From Ochotona curzoniae (taxonomy: Eukaryota > Chordata > Mammalia > Lagomorpha > Ochotonidae), in assembly GCF_017591425.1 (NCBI RefSeq), contig NW_024467106.1, positions 28,696,501 through 28,760,500 on the forward strand: a stretch of DNA of 64,000 nucleotides, given 5' to 3'. Under the pieces are notes generated by a model. The model was not told the origin of the DNA. It was given only the letters and a program-made list of their open reading frames with translations, and did not search any database. The position numbers were made by a program, and so were the translations under genes. Positions 12,380 to 24,372 of this stretch are shown piece after piece (the stretch's first letter is position 1; every line of letters starts with the position of its first letter).

Positions 12380-12705
12380 CATGGGATCAGTGCCATGGCC
12401 CAACAGGCTAGTCCTCTACCTTCAAGTTCGGACATCCCCTGTGGGCAATGATATTATCGTGGCTACTCCAATTCTGATCCAGCTTCCTGCTTGTGGCCTG
12501 GAAGGCAGCGGAGAATAGCCCAACTTCTTCAAACCCAACATCCATGTGGCGACCTAGAGGAGGGTCCTGGCTTCTGACTTTGGATTGGCTCTTCTCTGGC
12601 TATTGCAGCTATTTGGTGGGTGAAGCAGTGAGTGAAAGATCTATCTCTCCTCTCCTGTAAATCTACCCTTCAAATAAAAATAAATAAATCTTTAAAACAA
12701 AATAA
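12380..12705 (+). repeat. CSINE
   Basis: 'gggatcagtgccatggccca', 'ccagcttcctgcttgtggcc', 'cttctgactttggattggct', tail 'caaataaaaataaataaatc'. Confidence 0.8.
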
Positions 12706-12714
12706 GACAGACTG

Positions 12715-12985
12715 AATTTGGGAGCAGATGTTGAGTCAAGCAGTTGGGAACCTGTCCACCTCAGAGTACTCAAGTCAGACACACCGCTCTGGTTCCTGCT
12801 CCCAGCTTCTTACTGATGCAGGTCCTGGGAGACCATGAAGATAACTCACTTGGGTTTCTGCCACCTATGTTGGAGACCTAGATTGAGTTCTGGGCTCTTG
12901 GCATCAGCCCTGCCAGGCTGTGGTAGGCATTTGGGAATGAACCAGTAAATGGGAACTCTCTCACTTTCAAATCATGAAATGCTTT
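12715..12985 (+). repeat. CSINE, old diverged copy
   Basis: Placed directly after the previous copy: 'gggagcagatgttgagtcaa', 'ttcctgctcccagcttctta', 'gggaatgaaccagtaaatgg' and a short CT run. Confidence 0.55.
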
Positions 12986-13724
12986 GAAAGTTAAAATGTG
13001 TATCTTAACTTGACATATGCAAAGGAATGTACGTGTAACACTGAAGTCTAGTTGATGATAGTTCACCTGGGGTAGGCTTGGGTAATGTGCTTTTAGGAGA
13101 TGATGTAAGGCTGTTTCCACAGCAGTCATGGCTCTCTAAATGGAGGTGCTTCGACTTTTGCCACTACCCTCTCAGGAAATGCCTGTGCAGCCTGGGCCTG
13201 CAGGCTCAACAGACTTGGGGTACGACCTTGCCGAGGCCGTGTGGATGCTGTTGGAGTATGGAACCTTAGAGATGCATCGCCCCCTTCCCTGGGAGAGGGC
13301 TGAGTGAGCAGGCGTGCTACCCAACCTATCACACTCACAATCCTGTCAATTTTCTCCTGGGAAAACTGATAATGCAGAGTCTGCAGGTAGAGGGGAGGTG
13401 TGTGGGGGGGAGTGTCACAAAGAGGGAGACACCACTGGCAGATGGACCCGGCATCCGTTCCTGGCCCAGTGAGGGGGCAGGACTGCCATTGACCCCAGTG
13501 CCCTTGGGTCACATGTCACTTATAGGCCATTGTGAGTCAGAAGCCATGGCAGCCCTGAAATGGGCCAGCCTTGCCTCAGTGCTTTCCATGCAGGGTCCAC
13601 TTGGATGTGCTCTGGTGCCTCTGAGTGGATCTGCTCATCTCCCCTCCCAGCTCCAAGGCAGCAAGAATCTTTTCCCTAACAAGTCTCTTTTACCATGTCA
13701 CTCCACTCTAATGTTGCCTCCCCG
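12986..13724. other. Intergenic, nothing recognised
   Basis: No repeat or exon seen. Frames on both strands overlap and look like chance. Confidence 0.45.
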
Positions 13725-13855
13725 TAAAGATGTCACTGTCTGTGGTGATGTCACTCATCTGTAATATCACTCCCTCTAGTGATGTCATACCTCTCAGATA
13801 TTGGCCTCCTCTCTGGTGATGTCACTTCCTCTGTGATGTGACTTCCTCTGTTGAT
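13725..13855 (+). repeat. Imperfect tandem repeat with CRE-like octamers
   Basis: Degenerate units built on 'gtgatgtcact-cctctgt'. The exact octamer TGATGTCA (one base from the CRE TGACGTCA) occurs at 13746, 13780 and 13817, with weaker copies at 13728 and 13832. Spacing is 34-37 bp. Confidence 0.7.
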
Positions 13856-14324
13856 AACAGGCCCTTTGTGGCTGCCAGCCTCTTGGAAGATGTCAGTCTT
13901 CATTTAAATACCTTGAAAAACTCTCAGCATGCAGAAAGAAGACAGCACTTTGATCTCCAGCATCTCCTGGGGCGCCGCTGGGTCCCAGTACCCTTTTCTC
14001 GCTCCTTCCTTGCTCCTTCCTCCACCTGCTTCCCAATGTTAATGCATCTTCTGTTTCCTCAGACCTCAAAGTTCAACTCCTTTCTCATTCTGCACCCATC
14101 AGAGTCCTTCTTGACTAAGCTTCCATGGAACTTTCTCAAGGCTCCCCCTGCCCTCAGAATTATTCTCCAGCTCCATTTTATGTACCCTGTATGCCGAACA
14201 CACAGTTCTGCCTTGCACATACCTCTTGTACCTGTTGTGAACTAAGCAAGGAGTCGTGTCTTCCTTCCTTCCAGTCCCCCAAGCAGAATGCTTTTCCAGT
14301 AACTTCCATTACTTGCATTGATTT
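13856..14324. other. Intergenic, nothing recognised
   Basis: Pyrimidine-rich on this strand, with a 135-codon open frame that has no recognisable similarity. Confidence 0.4.
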
Positions 14325-14640
14325 TTAAAGATTTATTTATTTTATTTTCAAGTCAGAGGAACAGAGAAAGATCTTCCATGGGTTGGTTCACTGCTCAAAT
14401 GGCTCTAATGACTATAGCTGGGTTGTTCTAAAGCTGGGAGCCAGGAGCTTCTTCTGGGTCTCCCCCATGGGTGCAAGGGCCCAAGGAATTGGACTACCTT
14501 CACTCCTTTCCCTGACACATTTGCAGGGAGTTGGATCAGAAGTGGAGCAGCCAGGACTTGAACTGGTACCCATATGGGATGTTGACATTGCAGGCAGAGG
14601 ATTAGTAGGATATAACACTGTGCCAGTTCTCCCGTCCCCC
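14325..14640 (-). repeat. CSINE, reverse
   Basis: 'taaagatttatttattttat', 'gaaagatcttccatgggtt', 'gtggagcagccaggacttg', 'acccatatgggatgtt'. Confidence 0.8.
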
Positions 14641-16634
14641 AAGTTAAATCTATTTAAACTTCAACTTCAATAGAAACTTGTAAGCAGCTTGGGCTGCCAG
14701 CTTACCCAAACCAGGCTATCTCTGTGAACTCTGCGCAGACAGACAGGCTGCGAACTGGTCTGAGTAGGGTGGCTGGTGGTATGGTGGGATGCCTTTTGGC
14801 TGGGGGACAGGGAGACTGGCCCTAGAACCTGCAGAATACATTTGAGCACTCTCAAACTCAATTTGCTTTAAGGGAAACGTTCCCAATTCCCTTACCTTGT
14901 CTGCATCTGACAAGTTTAAGGATTTTTCCTTTTGTGTTTGTGTGTGTGTCTGTAGATGCGACAGAAGGGAAATTGAGTATTGGGTATCCTCGAGCTGTTT
15001 CACAGGAAGGTGGGCAAACTCCCTTCTTGCTAATTCAGATACCCCGTTACCCACCCACCCTCCACTCATCCACGATTGCAAACAGCCTTGTTCCTTAGGA
15101 GACTATGTGAGACACTATTTGGGCTTATGGTGAGAACACCATGGTGAGAGAAACTGGCCAATTGTTTTCTAGTTTCACACATACTGGAAATAATGGAGGA
15201 CAGGTCAGGGAGGCAAACATTCGAGAATGACGTGCAGGTTTTGAGAGTGTTTACTCAATCCAGGTAAAACTCATTTGCCACTAAAAGGTTCCCCTCCCTA
15301 CCCCCATCCCCATGTCATCCTGCAGAAGGTCAAGTGGCCTCACACACCGTCTCATTCCCTGCATTCCTGCTGTGGGTGCACAGTGGGTGGGCCAAGTCTG
15401 GGGGATTAGGACAGGGCCACGGTTGCAGGATCATTCAGGTTCACTTCATGCTCCCTTCCATGGCCATGAAGCAGAGCCTGGGGGGCTTGCTCCATCATGC
15501 ACAAAGCTTCAGAAATAAGTAAGCAGCCAGCAGGTTCAAGTCCAGCCACGTTGAAGACAGGTGACATCCAATGACATTTATGTCACATGTCAAGGTTTAG
15601 CGCACACATCCCAGTTGGCTGAGGGCAGTGGGTGCTTCACCTGCAGGCAGAGTGCCAGACCCAGCCATAGACTAACCTGCTGTGTGAGCAGCGACAGGTG
15701 CCTCAGCTGCCCTGGATCCCAGCTCCATCAAACACAAAATAAGGGATGGGAAAGGTAACTTCCAGCTCGACCCCTGGTTCTTCCTTTGTCACTCAAGTGG
15801 ACACTCTGAGCGAAGCAGGGGAAGAGCAGTAGTCTCATTTAACAGATAGGGAATACCAAGGTTGCTGAGACTGGGAGAGAAGCCAAGCCTAAGTCACTTT
15901 GTAAATCAGCGGGTTTGCATTGCCTCACTCCTGTTCCTTTCTGTCACATTGAAGCCCTAGCCATTTCTGTACTTGAGACAGGCCATGGCAAACAAAGGGG
16001 CAGCGTGGCAGGGTCCTAAGCCCTTATCTTTGCAATCCAGGCATAAATGCCCCCCCCAAGAGCCCTCATTGCGGGGTGTAGGGGTCACACAGGTTGTTGT
16101 GTGGATGTTTTGTAACCTTGGTCTCCATCAACACTTCAAGCCTTGATCCTCACAGACGGACATTGGAAATGACCCTGGAATAACAAAAATGCAGCCATCT
16201 CTCTCAGGCATGGAAGCGAAGGACATGCTGATTGAAAGCAGGTGGCGAAGTGCTGGCCTGCGAGGTGACCCAATGGGTTGCATAAGCAGCAATGACACAG
16301 GACAAAAGATGGGAGCCCTGTGCGCAGCCACAGAGCCAGAACTCCTACTTCTCTGCCTAGAACTCCCTTTCCTCCTCCACAACAACTTTTCAATATGCTC
16401 ACGTTCCCCCCTTGTGCCTGCCCTGACCCACTGTGCCCTCTGCACTGTATGCCAGGTGTGGCTCTGTATCACATCGTTCTTCCCCTCCTCCTCCTTTCCT
16501 TGTGTGGAGCCAAGCAGCCAGTTCCATGCAGGCAGAAAACTTGCATCTTGGATGCTGTTGGAGCTAGGAGTGAGGTGGTCCTAAGATAAACGTTCAATAC
16601 TGTTAAATTGCTGTAGAAAAAAGAGACTGCTAGG
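14641..16634. other. Intergenic, mostly unassigned
   Basis: A MIR-like antisense core lies near 15834-15935 ('catttaacagatagggaata', 'agccaagcctaagtcac'). A short TG run sits at 14936-14951. No exon-like sequence recognised. Confidence 0.45.
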
Positions 16635-16915
16635 GGCCAGGATTGAGGTGCAGTGGGTTAAGCTGCTGCTTATGATGGTGCTGATTCAAGTTCTGGCTGC
16701 TCTGCTTCCAATCCGGCTCCCTGCTCATGTGCCTAAGAAGCAGTGGGTGATGGACCGAGTGTTTGGCTCCCTACCTGCACCCCGATGAGGGGACGCAGAT
16801 GGAGTTCTTGGTTCTTGGCTTCAGCCTGGTCAACTGAACTAGCGCCATCTGGAGAATGAACCACTAGATGGATGGCCTCTTTACTTTTCAGATAAATAAC
16901 TTTTTTTTTTTTAAG
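16635..16915 (+). repeat. CSINE
   Basis: 'ggggccaggattgaggtgca', 'ccaatccggctccctgctca', 'gaatgaaccactagatgga' with a poly-T interrupted tail. Confidence 0.7.
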
Positions 16916-17589
16916 TTTAAACAAAGAAAGGAACCTCATGAGAAGGACCCTCAGGGGTCGTGTGTCCAAAATCCCTCATTTTTATAGAGGAGGAGCCTGA
17001 GACCTAGCCTGGACAATGATGTGTCTTCTTCCAGGACAATGTGAGGGATTAGACGAGGGAAAGGCTCATGTTAGACTCTGTTGGCTGCTGGCCTGGGATC
17101 TGCTCAGTCGTGGTGCTGTCAGACAGCCAAGGTGTGTGTCAGGGAGAGAGTTGTCTTCACAAAGTCAAACATAATTTGGGTTCTTTCTCATTTTTTTCTG
17201 CTTGACTCTAGCACACATGAGTCCTGCTGCTTAGAATGTTCTCTCTGCTTCACTTGCTTTCTTTTCTGTCTTTTCTCTAAGATTCAAGCAGGAACTGCCC
17301 CCTGCCTTCCTCCATCCAGCCTAATAGTGCTGCTGCTGTCCTTGGGGAGGTCCTGCTTTCTCGGGGGAAACCAAGGCAGGTAAATGCAAACTGCTCTGCC
17401 CTGGGCAGGTGAGGCCTGGGAGAGGCAAGCCCATTATCACCATTGGTGTGTCATTGTTGCCCAGCTGACATGGTGTGCAGGGACCACAGAGCAGCCAGAC
17501 CAGAATACTGTGCCCATTATGGGAGCCAGGGGCTCCTCACAGATCTGTGTGATTCTCACTGCAAATGTGTGGCACCTGTCAGCTGGAGG
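16916..17589. other. Intergenic, nothing firm
   Basis: A possible MIR remnant at 16965-17050 ('ctcatttttatagaggagga'). Nothing else recognised. Confidence 0.4.
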
Positions 17590-17672
17590 TAAAACTGAGC
17601 AGCCAGGACTCAAACAGGTGCTCCAATGTGGGATGCCAGGCTTAATCAGCTACACCACAGTGCTGGCCTGGA
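17590..17672 (-). repeat. CSINE head fragment
   Basis: 'gagcagccaggactcaaaca', 'tgtgggatgccaggc', 'ctacaccacagtgctggcc': the reversed first ~80 bp of the family. Confidence 0.6.
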
Positions 17673-17689
17673 ACACATTTTGTAATTTA

Positions 17690-17990
17690 ACCTTTTTAAA
17701 AAATTGAGAGACACAGAGAGATCTTCAGCTTATTGCTTCACTTTCCATATGTCTACAGCAGCCAGGGTTGGGCCAGGCTGAAGCCAGGAGCCCGGAACTC
17801 AATCTGGGTCTCCCATGTGGATAGCAGAGACCCAAATACTTGAGCTACCACCTGCTGCCTCCCAGGGTATGCACCAGCAGAAAGTTCAAATCAGAATCAG
17901 AGATGGAACTTGAGCTTCTGCGCTGTGGTATGGGATGCAGGCATCCCAAGAAGCCCCTTAGCAACTCTGTTGAACATCTGCCCCTACTGC
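17690..17990 (-). repeat. CSINE-like old copy, reverse
   Basis: 'agagacacagagagatcttc', 'ggccaggctgaagccaggag', 'gggtctcccatgtggatagc', 'gatgcaggcatcccaagaag'. Confidence 0.6.
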
Positions 17991-17994
17991 AACT

Positions 17995-18112
17995 TAAAAA
18001 AAAAAAAAGATTTATTTATTTTTATTTGGATGACAGAGATAGACACACACACACACACACACACACACCCCAATATAGACAGAGAGGAGAGATGCACATA
18101 CAGAGAAACATT
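17995..18112 (-). repeat. Truncated CSINE tail with (AC)13
   Basis: 'aaagatttatttatttttat' then a (AC)13 microsatellite at 18043-18068 and 'gacagagaggagagatgc'. The microsatellite probably grew inside the SINE GA/CA region. Confidence 0.65.
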
Positions 18113-18455
18113 AATATGAAGTTATCTCTTGTGCTCTTTTCTCAGTTTCCCTCAAAGGTAACACTCTACCATACTATAGCATAGTATCACAACCAAAATG
18201 TCATCATTAATACAGGCAAGGTACCCAAGAGTTCCAATTGTCACAAAGATCCTGTGTGTGGGTAGGGGTTAAGATGGTGGCATCATTTCCCTGGGTGATG
18301 GTAGAAGTCTTTTTTTCTGCCCGGAGCCTCCCACAACCTCTCCTGTGGGGCCTGGCAGAGGGGGCTCCTATTGCCAGTAGGGGATGCAAGTCTGAGAGGG
18401 GCATATTAGTTACTCCAGCCAGGCCCCAAACAGGTGGACGGTAGAGAGCTCATCT
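18113..18455. other. Intergenic, nothing recognised
   Basis: About 340 bp without a recognisable repeat or exon. Confidence 0.45.
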
Positions 18456-18822
18456 GTTTGAAAAATGATGCATTTACCTATTTGAAAGGCAAAGTTGCAG
18501 AATGAGGAAAAGAAGGAGAGAGAGAAAGAGAGAGAGACAGAGAGACAGAGAGACAGAGAGACAGAGAGACAGAGAGACAGATCTTCCAGTCACGGATTCA
18601 CCTCCCAAATGGCCACAATGCCTTTGTCTAGGCCAGGCTGAAGCCAGGAACCTGGATCTCTAAGTCTCCCATGTGGAGGGCAGGGTCCCAAGTACCTAGC
18701 CCCTCCTCTGATGCATTTCTGGGTACATCCAGCTGGATGGGAAGTGGAGCAGCTGGAATGGGAACCAGCCCCTTGATATGGAATATAGCAGTGGCCTAAC
18801 TGTGCCACAGTATGAGTCCTGA
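18456..18822 (-). repeat. CSINE with expanded (GACAGA)n tract
   Basis: 'acctatttgaaaggcaaag' then a gagaga run and about six 'agagacag' units at 18533-18583, then the normal body 'ggccaggctgaagccaggaa'. Confidence 0.7.
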
Positions 18823-20645
18823 GAGCCTCAGCTTTTGGGTTTTTTGTTTATATAAACATCAGATATACAAATAAATAATACACTTGCTAAACCATTGATA
18901 AAACAAGAGGCAAAATAACACAGTGTAAATTGTATATGCATGGGAAAACACTTGAAAATGTAACCGTAATTGTTTTTGAGAGAACAGAAAACAGACTTTA
19001 TGCTTTTTTGTATTTTCTGTCAACTTAAACGGGCTCATCGATTATTCTCACAACAAGATTTTAGGCAGATAGATTTTAATATCCCAAGGGATTAATCCAT
19101 TTTCCCATTTTCCTGACAATCTTGTCTACAGTTTCAAATATAAATTAGTGATGGTAACAATGCTGAACATGTTGAACATGAGCTGTGAATATTAATAAAG
19201 ACATCACATCTGAGTTACTCAAAAAGTCTGATGTAATAAAAGTATTTCACACCAGATTTCTTACAAATAAAGATGTCTGGATGGTGAAAAAGGTATTCAG
19301 TATAAATGTCAAGGAATTTGAGCATTCTCTTGGGATTTGTTGTAGCAGAATTTCACCTGCATCTGTTTGGATTAAAAAACACTGTCAAGGTTATTTCATC
19401 ATGAGCTAGACTCAAGGGAAGAACGTGCTAATGTTCCCTGGTAACGTCTCCCCATGCTTTAACAATAGTATAGTCCTTCATAAGCAGTCGTAAGCTCATC
19501 ATTCTGACATTGCAGGTTCAGACAGTGGTCCAGCATCCTACGTCAAGATATATTTAACAGCAATGTTTTGTTTTGAGGCTGTGAGATACACAGCTTGCCT
19601 ATCTTTCTTGTAACAAAAGGGATGGTCTATGAACCTGAAGTCTGCCTACAGATCCCAGTACATGATTTCGTGAGTCATGTTAGGCAGTTCCCAGGCCCAG
19701 CTTCCACTGCTGGGTAGGGTCTCATTCCACAGCATCCCCTGGCAGAAGCTGGGCTGTGACAGACCCAGAACAGAAGGGATTTTGGAGTTTCAGCATATGC
19801 TGCAGGCTTTGGCCCTGCGGTGTAAAAGGGCTCAGGTATGACATGCAACTCCCCCTGCATCGCACGCATGGCCACACGCCCTTTACTGGCATGCGAAGCG
19901 TGCTTGGAAAGGGCAGGAAAACCCCAACTGCAAGAGCTACATTCCTTTCCAGGGCTGTTTGTGTACACGTCTCGGGCCTCTGATTCCCCCTCTCTGGTGA
20001 ATGAGGGTGTTCAAAACTTTGCTTTAGGAGTTCAGGATTTGGGTGTCCTTGGGCAAGTTCTGGCTCTTAGGTTTCAGCTCTGTATCTTCATCCACACAGT
20101 GGAACTGATGAGCTTTCTGGGGCCTACTTCATCTGTAGGATCTCTTCCCAGGACAAGGCCTCCTCCGCTGGTCCCTGCAACCGATGACTGTCCACACAGA
20201 TGTTGAGCGCTCACGATACTTAAAGAATTCCTAGGAATTTAAAAATAAGTGGACTGTTAACAAAAATGGCAAAAGCCAAGAATATCATTCATCAGAGAAG
20301 CAACACAGAAGGCCTGATTCTATGTGTGTGCTCTGTTTGAAGTTGCTGTGGCTATCAGGCTTGCTGCTATGCAGGGTGCTGACAAGAAAGCTTGTGTTTT
20401 ACTATGTCATACTCTGGCATGGGGTCCCCTTGCTTTATTAGAGTACTAAGATCTTAGCAAAGGACCTCCCCAAACTATTCCAATCAGATAAAATAAAGTA
20501 TGATGTAACCAGACAGGTAGATGCTGGGTGACCTGGACCCCTGGTGTGTTGGCTAAGGGTGTACAGTAGTGGGAATTTTCATATACACTTAAGCACTGCA
20601 AGGGAGACTGTTAATTGGCACAACCATTTTGTTACACTAGCACCT
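18823..20645. other. AT-rich intergenic block without recognised repeats
   Basis: From about 18.83 to 19.67 kb the sequence is AT-rich and free of SINEs; beyond that it is of mixed composition. No gene seen. It could hold conserved non-coding sequence, which needs an alignment to show. Confidence 0.35.
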
Positions 20646-20985
20646 TATTTTACCTTTTTTAAAAGTTTTTTTTTTTTTAATTTGCATGCAGATTCACAGA
20701 GAGTAAAGGACACACACACATGATAGACCCGGAGTGAGAGAGAGCTTTTATCTGCTGCTTCACTTCCAGGTGGCCTGCAGCAGCCCGGAATGGGCCAGGA
20801 AGAAGCCAGGAGCCTAGAACTCCATTTGGGTTTCCCACATGGGTGCAGGGGCCTTCTGCTGCTTTTCCAGGTGCATTAGCTGCAAACTGCATCCAAAGTG
20901 AAGCAGGCAGGACTTGAACAGGAACTCCTAAGAGATGTTGGTATTGCAGGCAGTGGCTTAACTTGCTGGATCCACCACAGTATTT
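20646..20985 (-). repeat. CSINE, reverse
   Basis: Poly-T start, 'gagagagcttttatctgctg', 'aagaagccaggagcctagaa', 'aagcaggcaggacttgaaca', head near 'ccaccacagta'. Confidence 0.65.
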
Positions 20986-21117
20986 TTAAAATGTAGCTCA
21001 ATCTAGATGCCAACTGTGTAGCATGTACTACCATTTCCCCCCTTCAGGACCATTAGATGTGTGTGCTTGTAAATGTATGACATATCTTTAGGGAATATCT
21101 AAGTAGCTGATCAAAAT

Positions 21118-21390
21118 GATTGCTTCTGCAGCCAAGGTTGTGGCAAGGTGAGTTAAGTGACTGCCCATAGAAGCAGCACCTCTGGTTTGAGTGCCTGGGC
21201 CCCTGCACCCATATGGAAGAGCTGGAAGAAGCTCCTGGTTCCTGTTTTGGGCTTGACCCAGCCCCAGCCATGCGGCCATCTGGGCAGTTCACTCTGGGGA
21301 GTGAACTAGTGTTTGGGAGATCTATATCTGTTCCTCTGTTATTCTGCCTTTCAAGTAAATAAAATAATCCTTTTTTTTTTAAAAAAAGGA
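21118..21390 (+). repeat. CSINE, partial head
   Basis: 'gtgcctgggcccctgcaccc', 'agaagctcctggttcctg', 'ggggagtgaactagtgtttg', tail 'caagtaaataaaataatcc'. Confidence 0.65.
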
Positions 21391-22865
21391 AACAATTGCA
21401 CATATTGTTTTGCACAGTTGTGCACATATTGTACAAGTGGAAAGCTGGATGGGAGAAAAGTTTACTTCTTACTTTGTGCAGGTTAATAACTTTTGAAATT
21501 TTGATTGTGCATTAAAATTACAAATTTACTACATACATAAATAAGTCAGACTGAAAAACCATATGATCTCATATTTGTGAAAAAGCATTACTAACATCAA
21601 TGTAAACATGATCGCCCTTTTCACCTCTGTGTAGGGGCTTACAAACAGTCTTTAGTTTTGAAAACATTGCTGTATTTTCTCCGTCTTTTAGTGTAAGCAC
21701 ATATTTGAGAATGAGAAAAACCATTGTAGCTATTTTGGCTGATTTGCTTTTTAATCGGTGTTATGCACGTGTCATTTGCATGCAGTAAACTGCACTCATT
21801 TCAGATATGCTTCATAAATGCCTGCACCCTTGTGTCAGGTGTGCACACCTGAGTCCCCATTCAGGTCTCAGCTGTTTCCATCTCCTATAGTATGCTTTCC
21901 TTCTGCTAAGGAGGCCATCAGTGACCCAATTTCTGGCCTCGGCTGGGTGTTCCCCGAGCTGCCTGGATGTGGAGATCACACAGTCTGTTCCCTGTAGGTC
22001 TAGTCTCTGTTGCCTGGCACGATGCGTCTGAGAGTTATGTATGGTTTGGCACCTATCAGTAACTCACTGTGATTTAAACAAAACAAAACAAAAAAAAAAG
22101 AGTGATGTCTCAAGTGCTGTTGCCTTCTGATCCACAGAGTGAGACATGGTTTCCCTGGAAGTTGGTCTTGTATGGCCTCTCCAAGAAAGCCTGCACCAGA
22201 CGGCAATGGTCTCCCTGCCTTCCTGTCCTAGGACAGGAGCCTAGAGTCGCCGCCCTACCCCAGCCCAGCCTGCCCCATCCTCCTCCCGCATGCACACAGC
22301 AGCAGCCAGCATCTCAGGTGAGAGCCACCCTGCTCATTGCCATTGTTCTGCCAGTGACAGCCCTGGGGGCAAATGGAAAGCTGTCAACCTGAGGGCTGTC
22401 AACTGCAGACAAGAATTTCTTTGTCAGGCTGGGTGGTCTCCCCAGCTTGGGCGGCAACCTGCACAAAAGACTTGAAATGTACCGTGTGCACTTGCAGGAA
22501 GCAGCCCTAACCACACCGCTCTGTGAGGGCAGGATTAGCCAGAGCCTGGCTTCCTAGCAAGGGCATCCAGAGGTCGCTGGGTTCCTCGCCCCCACCTTCC
22601 ATTGCAGCCTCCCCACTCCCAGCAGGCTTCGTGGCATTGTTTTGTCCCAGACCCTTAGTCACAGATGGTAGGGAGGACACTTACAGATCTCTTAGGGGGT
22701 CAGACACAGGCTGTGATCGTCCCAGGTTACACAGCGCAGCACCTGGGCAGGGATGGGAACCACCATCTGTGGATCTCCTGCTCCTGCAGGCTGCTCTGGC
22801 TCAACAGTGACCTCCACCCCCTAGTAGGGTGGGGAGTGCGACTGCTACCTTTCCAGTCAAAAAGC
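21391..22865. other. Intergenic, nothing recognised
   Basis: AT-rich to about 21.8 kb, then GC-richer sequence. Frames on both strands between 22.1 and 22.8 kb have no family resemblance and no matching splice structure. Confidence 0.4.
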
Positions 22866-23130
22866 GGTGTGTTTGTATGTGTGAGCATGAGTTTGTGTAT
22901 CCATATGGGTGTGTCCGGGTGTGTGGCTACGTATGTGCCTCTGTATCTCTGTGTGTGTCCATATCTTAGTACCTGTGTGTGCCTGCATATATTTGTATGT
23001 GTGTCTGTGAATATATCCATGTATGTGTGTGTGTCTATGTACGAGCATGTTTTCCCGAGATTCTTTATCTGTATATACGTGTGTCTACGTGTGTATGTTT
23101 ACATATCTGTTTGTGTGTCTCTGTGTTGGA
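22866..23130 (+). repeat. Degenerate TG-rich tract
   Basis: About 260 bp dominated by 'gtgtgt', 'tgtatgtgtgtgtgtc' and 'tgtctacgtgtgtatg' with interruptions: an old, mutated (TG)n or a short minisatellite. Its Cys/Val/Tyr-rich translation opens a 168-codon frame that I regard as an artefact. Confidence 0.75.
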
Positions 23131-23324
23131 ACCTAATACCTGATGAGTCGCCTGCTTACCTGTATTTCTAGGGCTGGACACCTGAGATCAGTGTCACTTG
23201 TAGTTTGGCGTCCTCTGCTGTCTGGCAGTAACAACAGCACTCATGACACTTCCTGCATTCCCGTTGTGCAGGACAAGTCACCGTGCCCCAAGTTGGAGTG
23301 CAAAGACTGGCCTGCAGAGTGGGT

Positions 23325-23440
23325 GGTTTAACCCTCAGTAAGGAAACTGAGGCCAGGAGACATTTAATAATCTGCCAAAATTAAACCTGGTTTGGAACCC
23401 AGCTCAGTGGGAGTCCAGCTTCCTCCCCCGGCTCTGTGTC
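23325..23440 (-). repeat. MIR-like fragment
   Basis: 'aaggaaactgaggccaggag' and 'ctggtttggaacccagctca' fit the antisense MIR core. Confidence 0.5.
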
Positions 23441-23469
23441 AGTATACTAATCACAATCCCTCAGTCCTT

Positions 23470-23782
23470 TTTATTATTGTTACTGTTATTATTTTAAGAG
23501 GCACAGAAACAAAGAGACAGTAACTACATTTCATTAACCCCCTAAATGCCTACAGAAGCTGGGCCTGGCTGAAGATGGGCGGCAGGAACCCAGTGCAGGT
23601 CTCCTACTTGGGTGGCAGGGACCCACTTACCTGAGCCATCATCAGCTGCTTCCTGGGGTGTGCACTGGCAGGAAACTGGAGCCGGGGCAAAGCTAGAACT
23701 CGCCCCAGGTGCTCATACAGCATGTGGGCATCCTGGCCAGCAGCTTCAGCTTAGCCAGTAGGCCAGGTGCCTGCCTGCCCTA
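23470..23782 (-). repeat. CSINE, old reverse copy
   Basis: 'attattttaagaggcacaga', 'gctgggcctggctgaagatg', 'ggtctcctacttgggtggca', 'gccagtaggccaggtgcc'. Confidence 0.55.
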
Positions 23783-23799
23783 AAATGACTTCTAAATGT

Positions 23800-24003
23800 T
23801 TCCAAATATGCCATGGGATGGGTGCTGACATCCTTACTTAACACCCATGAGTGTCTCTTGTGGGTGGCAGGAACTTAAGTACTAGAGCCACCATCCAGTG
23901 CCTCCCTGCATGTCAACGGGAAGCTGGATCAGAAGCTGCAGAGTTGGGACTCCAACATAGGCTGCGGACATCCTGAGCAGCCGCCTGACCATTGTGCCAA
24001 CTG
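23800..24003 (-). repeat. CSINE-like fragment, reverse
   Basis: 'cttgtgggtggcaggaac', 'gaagctggatcagaagctgc', 'gagttgggactccaac' and a head-like end 'ccattgtgccaactg'. Confidence 0.5.
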
Positions 24004-24077
24004 TACACTTTAAATGGGTGCATTCTATAGTACGTGACTTATATCACAACAAAGGGAGAGACATGGTCTTTGTTATT

Positions 24078-24372
24078 GAAAGATCTATTTGTTTTTATGG
24101 GAAGGCAGATTTTGAAAGAGGAGAAACAGAAAGATCTATCCATTCGCTGGTTCACTCCCCAAGTAGCCACAATGGCTGAAGCCAGGAGCTTCTTTTGGGT
24201 CTCCTATATGGGTAAAGGGTCCCAAGGGTTTGGACCATCCTTGACTGCTTTCCCAGGCCATGAGCAAGGAGCTAGATGGGAAGTGGTGCAGCTGGGACAT
24301 GAACTGGTACACATATCGAATGTTGGCACATGGAGGTAGAGGATCATCCAGTTGAACCATTGTGCTGGCCCC
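24078..24372 (-). repeat. CSINE, reverse
   Basis: 'gaaagatctatttgttttta', 'cactccccaagtagccacaa', 'gccaggagcttcttttgggt', 'accattgtgctggccc'. Confidence 0.8.

Noticed and set aside
18043..18068. (AC)13 as a possible Z-DNA regulatory element
   Set aside because: It lies within a truncated SINE and far from any gene start; a plain microsatellite is the simpler explanation.
22665..23171. 168-codon frame rich in Cys, Val and Tyr
   Set aside because: Most of it is the translation of a degenerate TG repeat; no gene context or exon structure.
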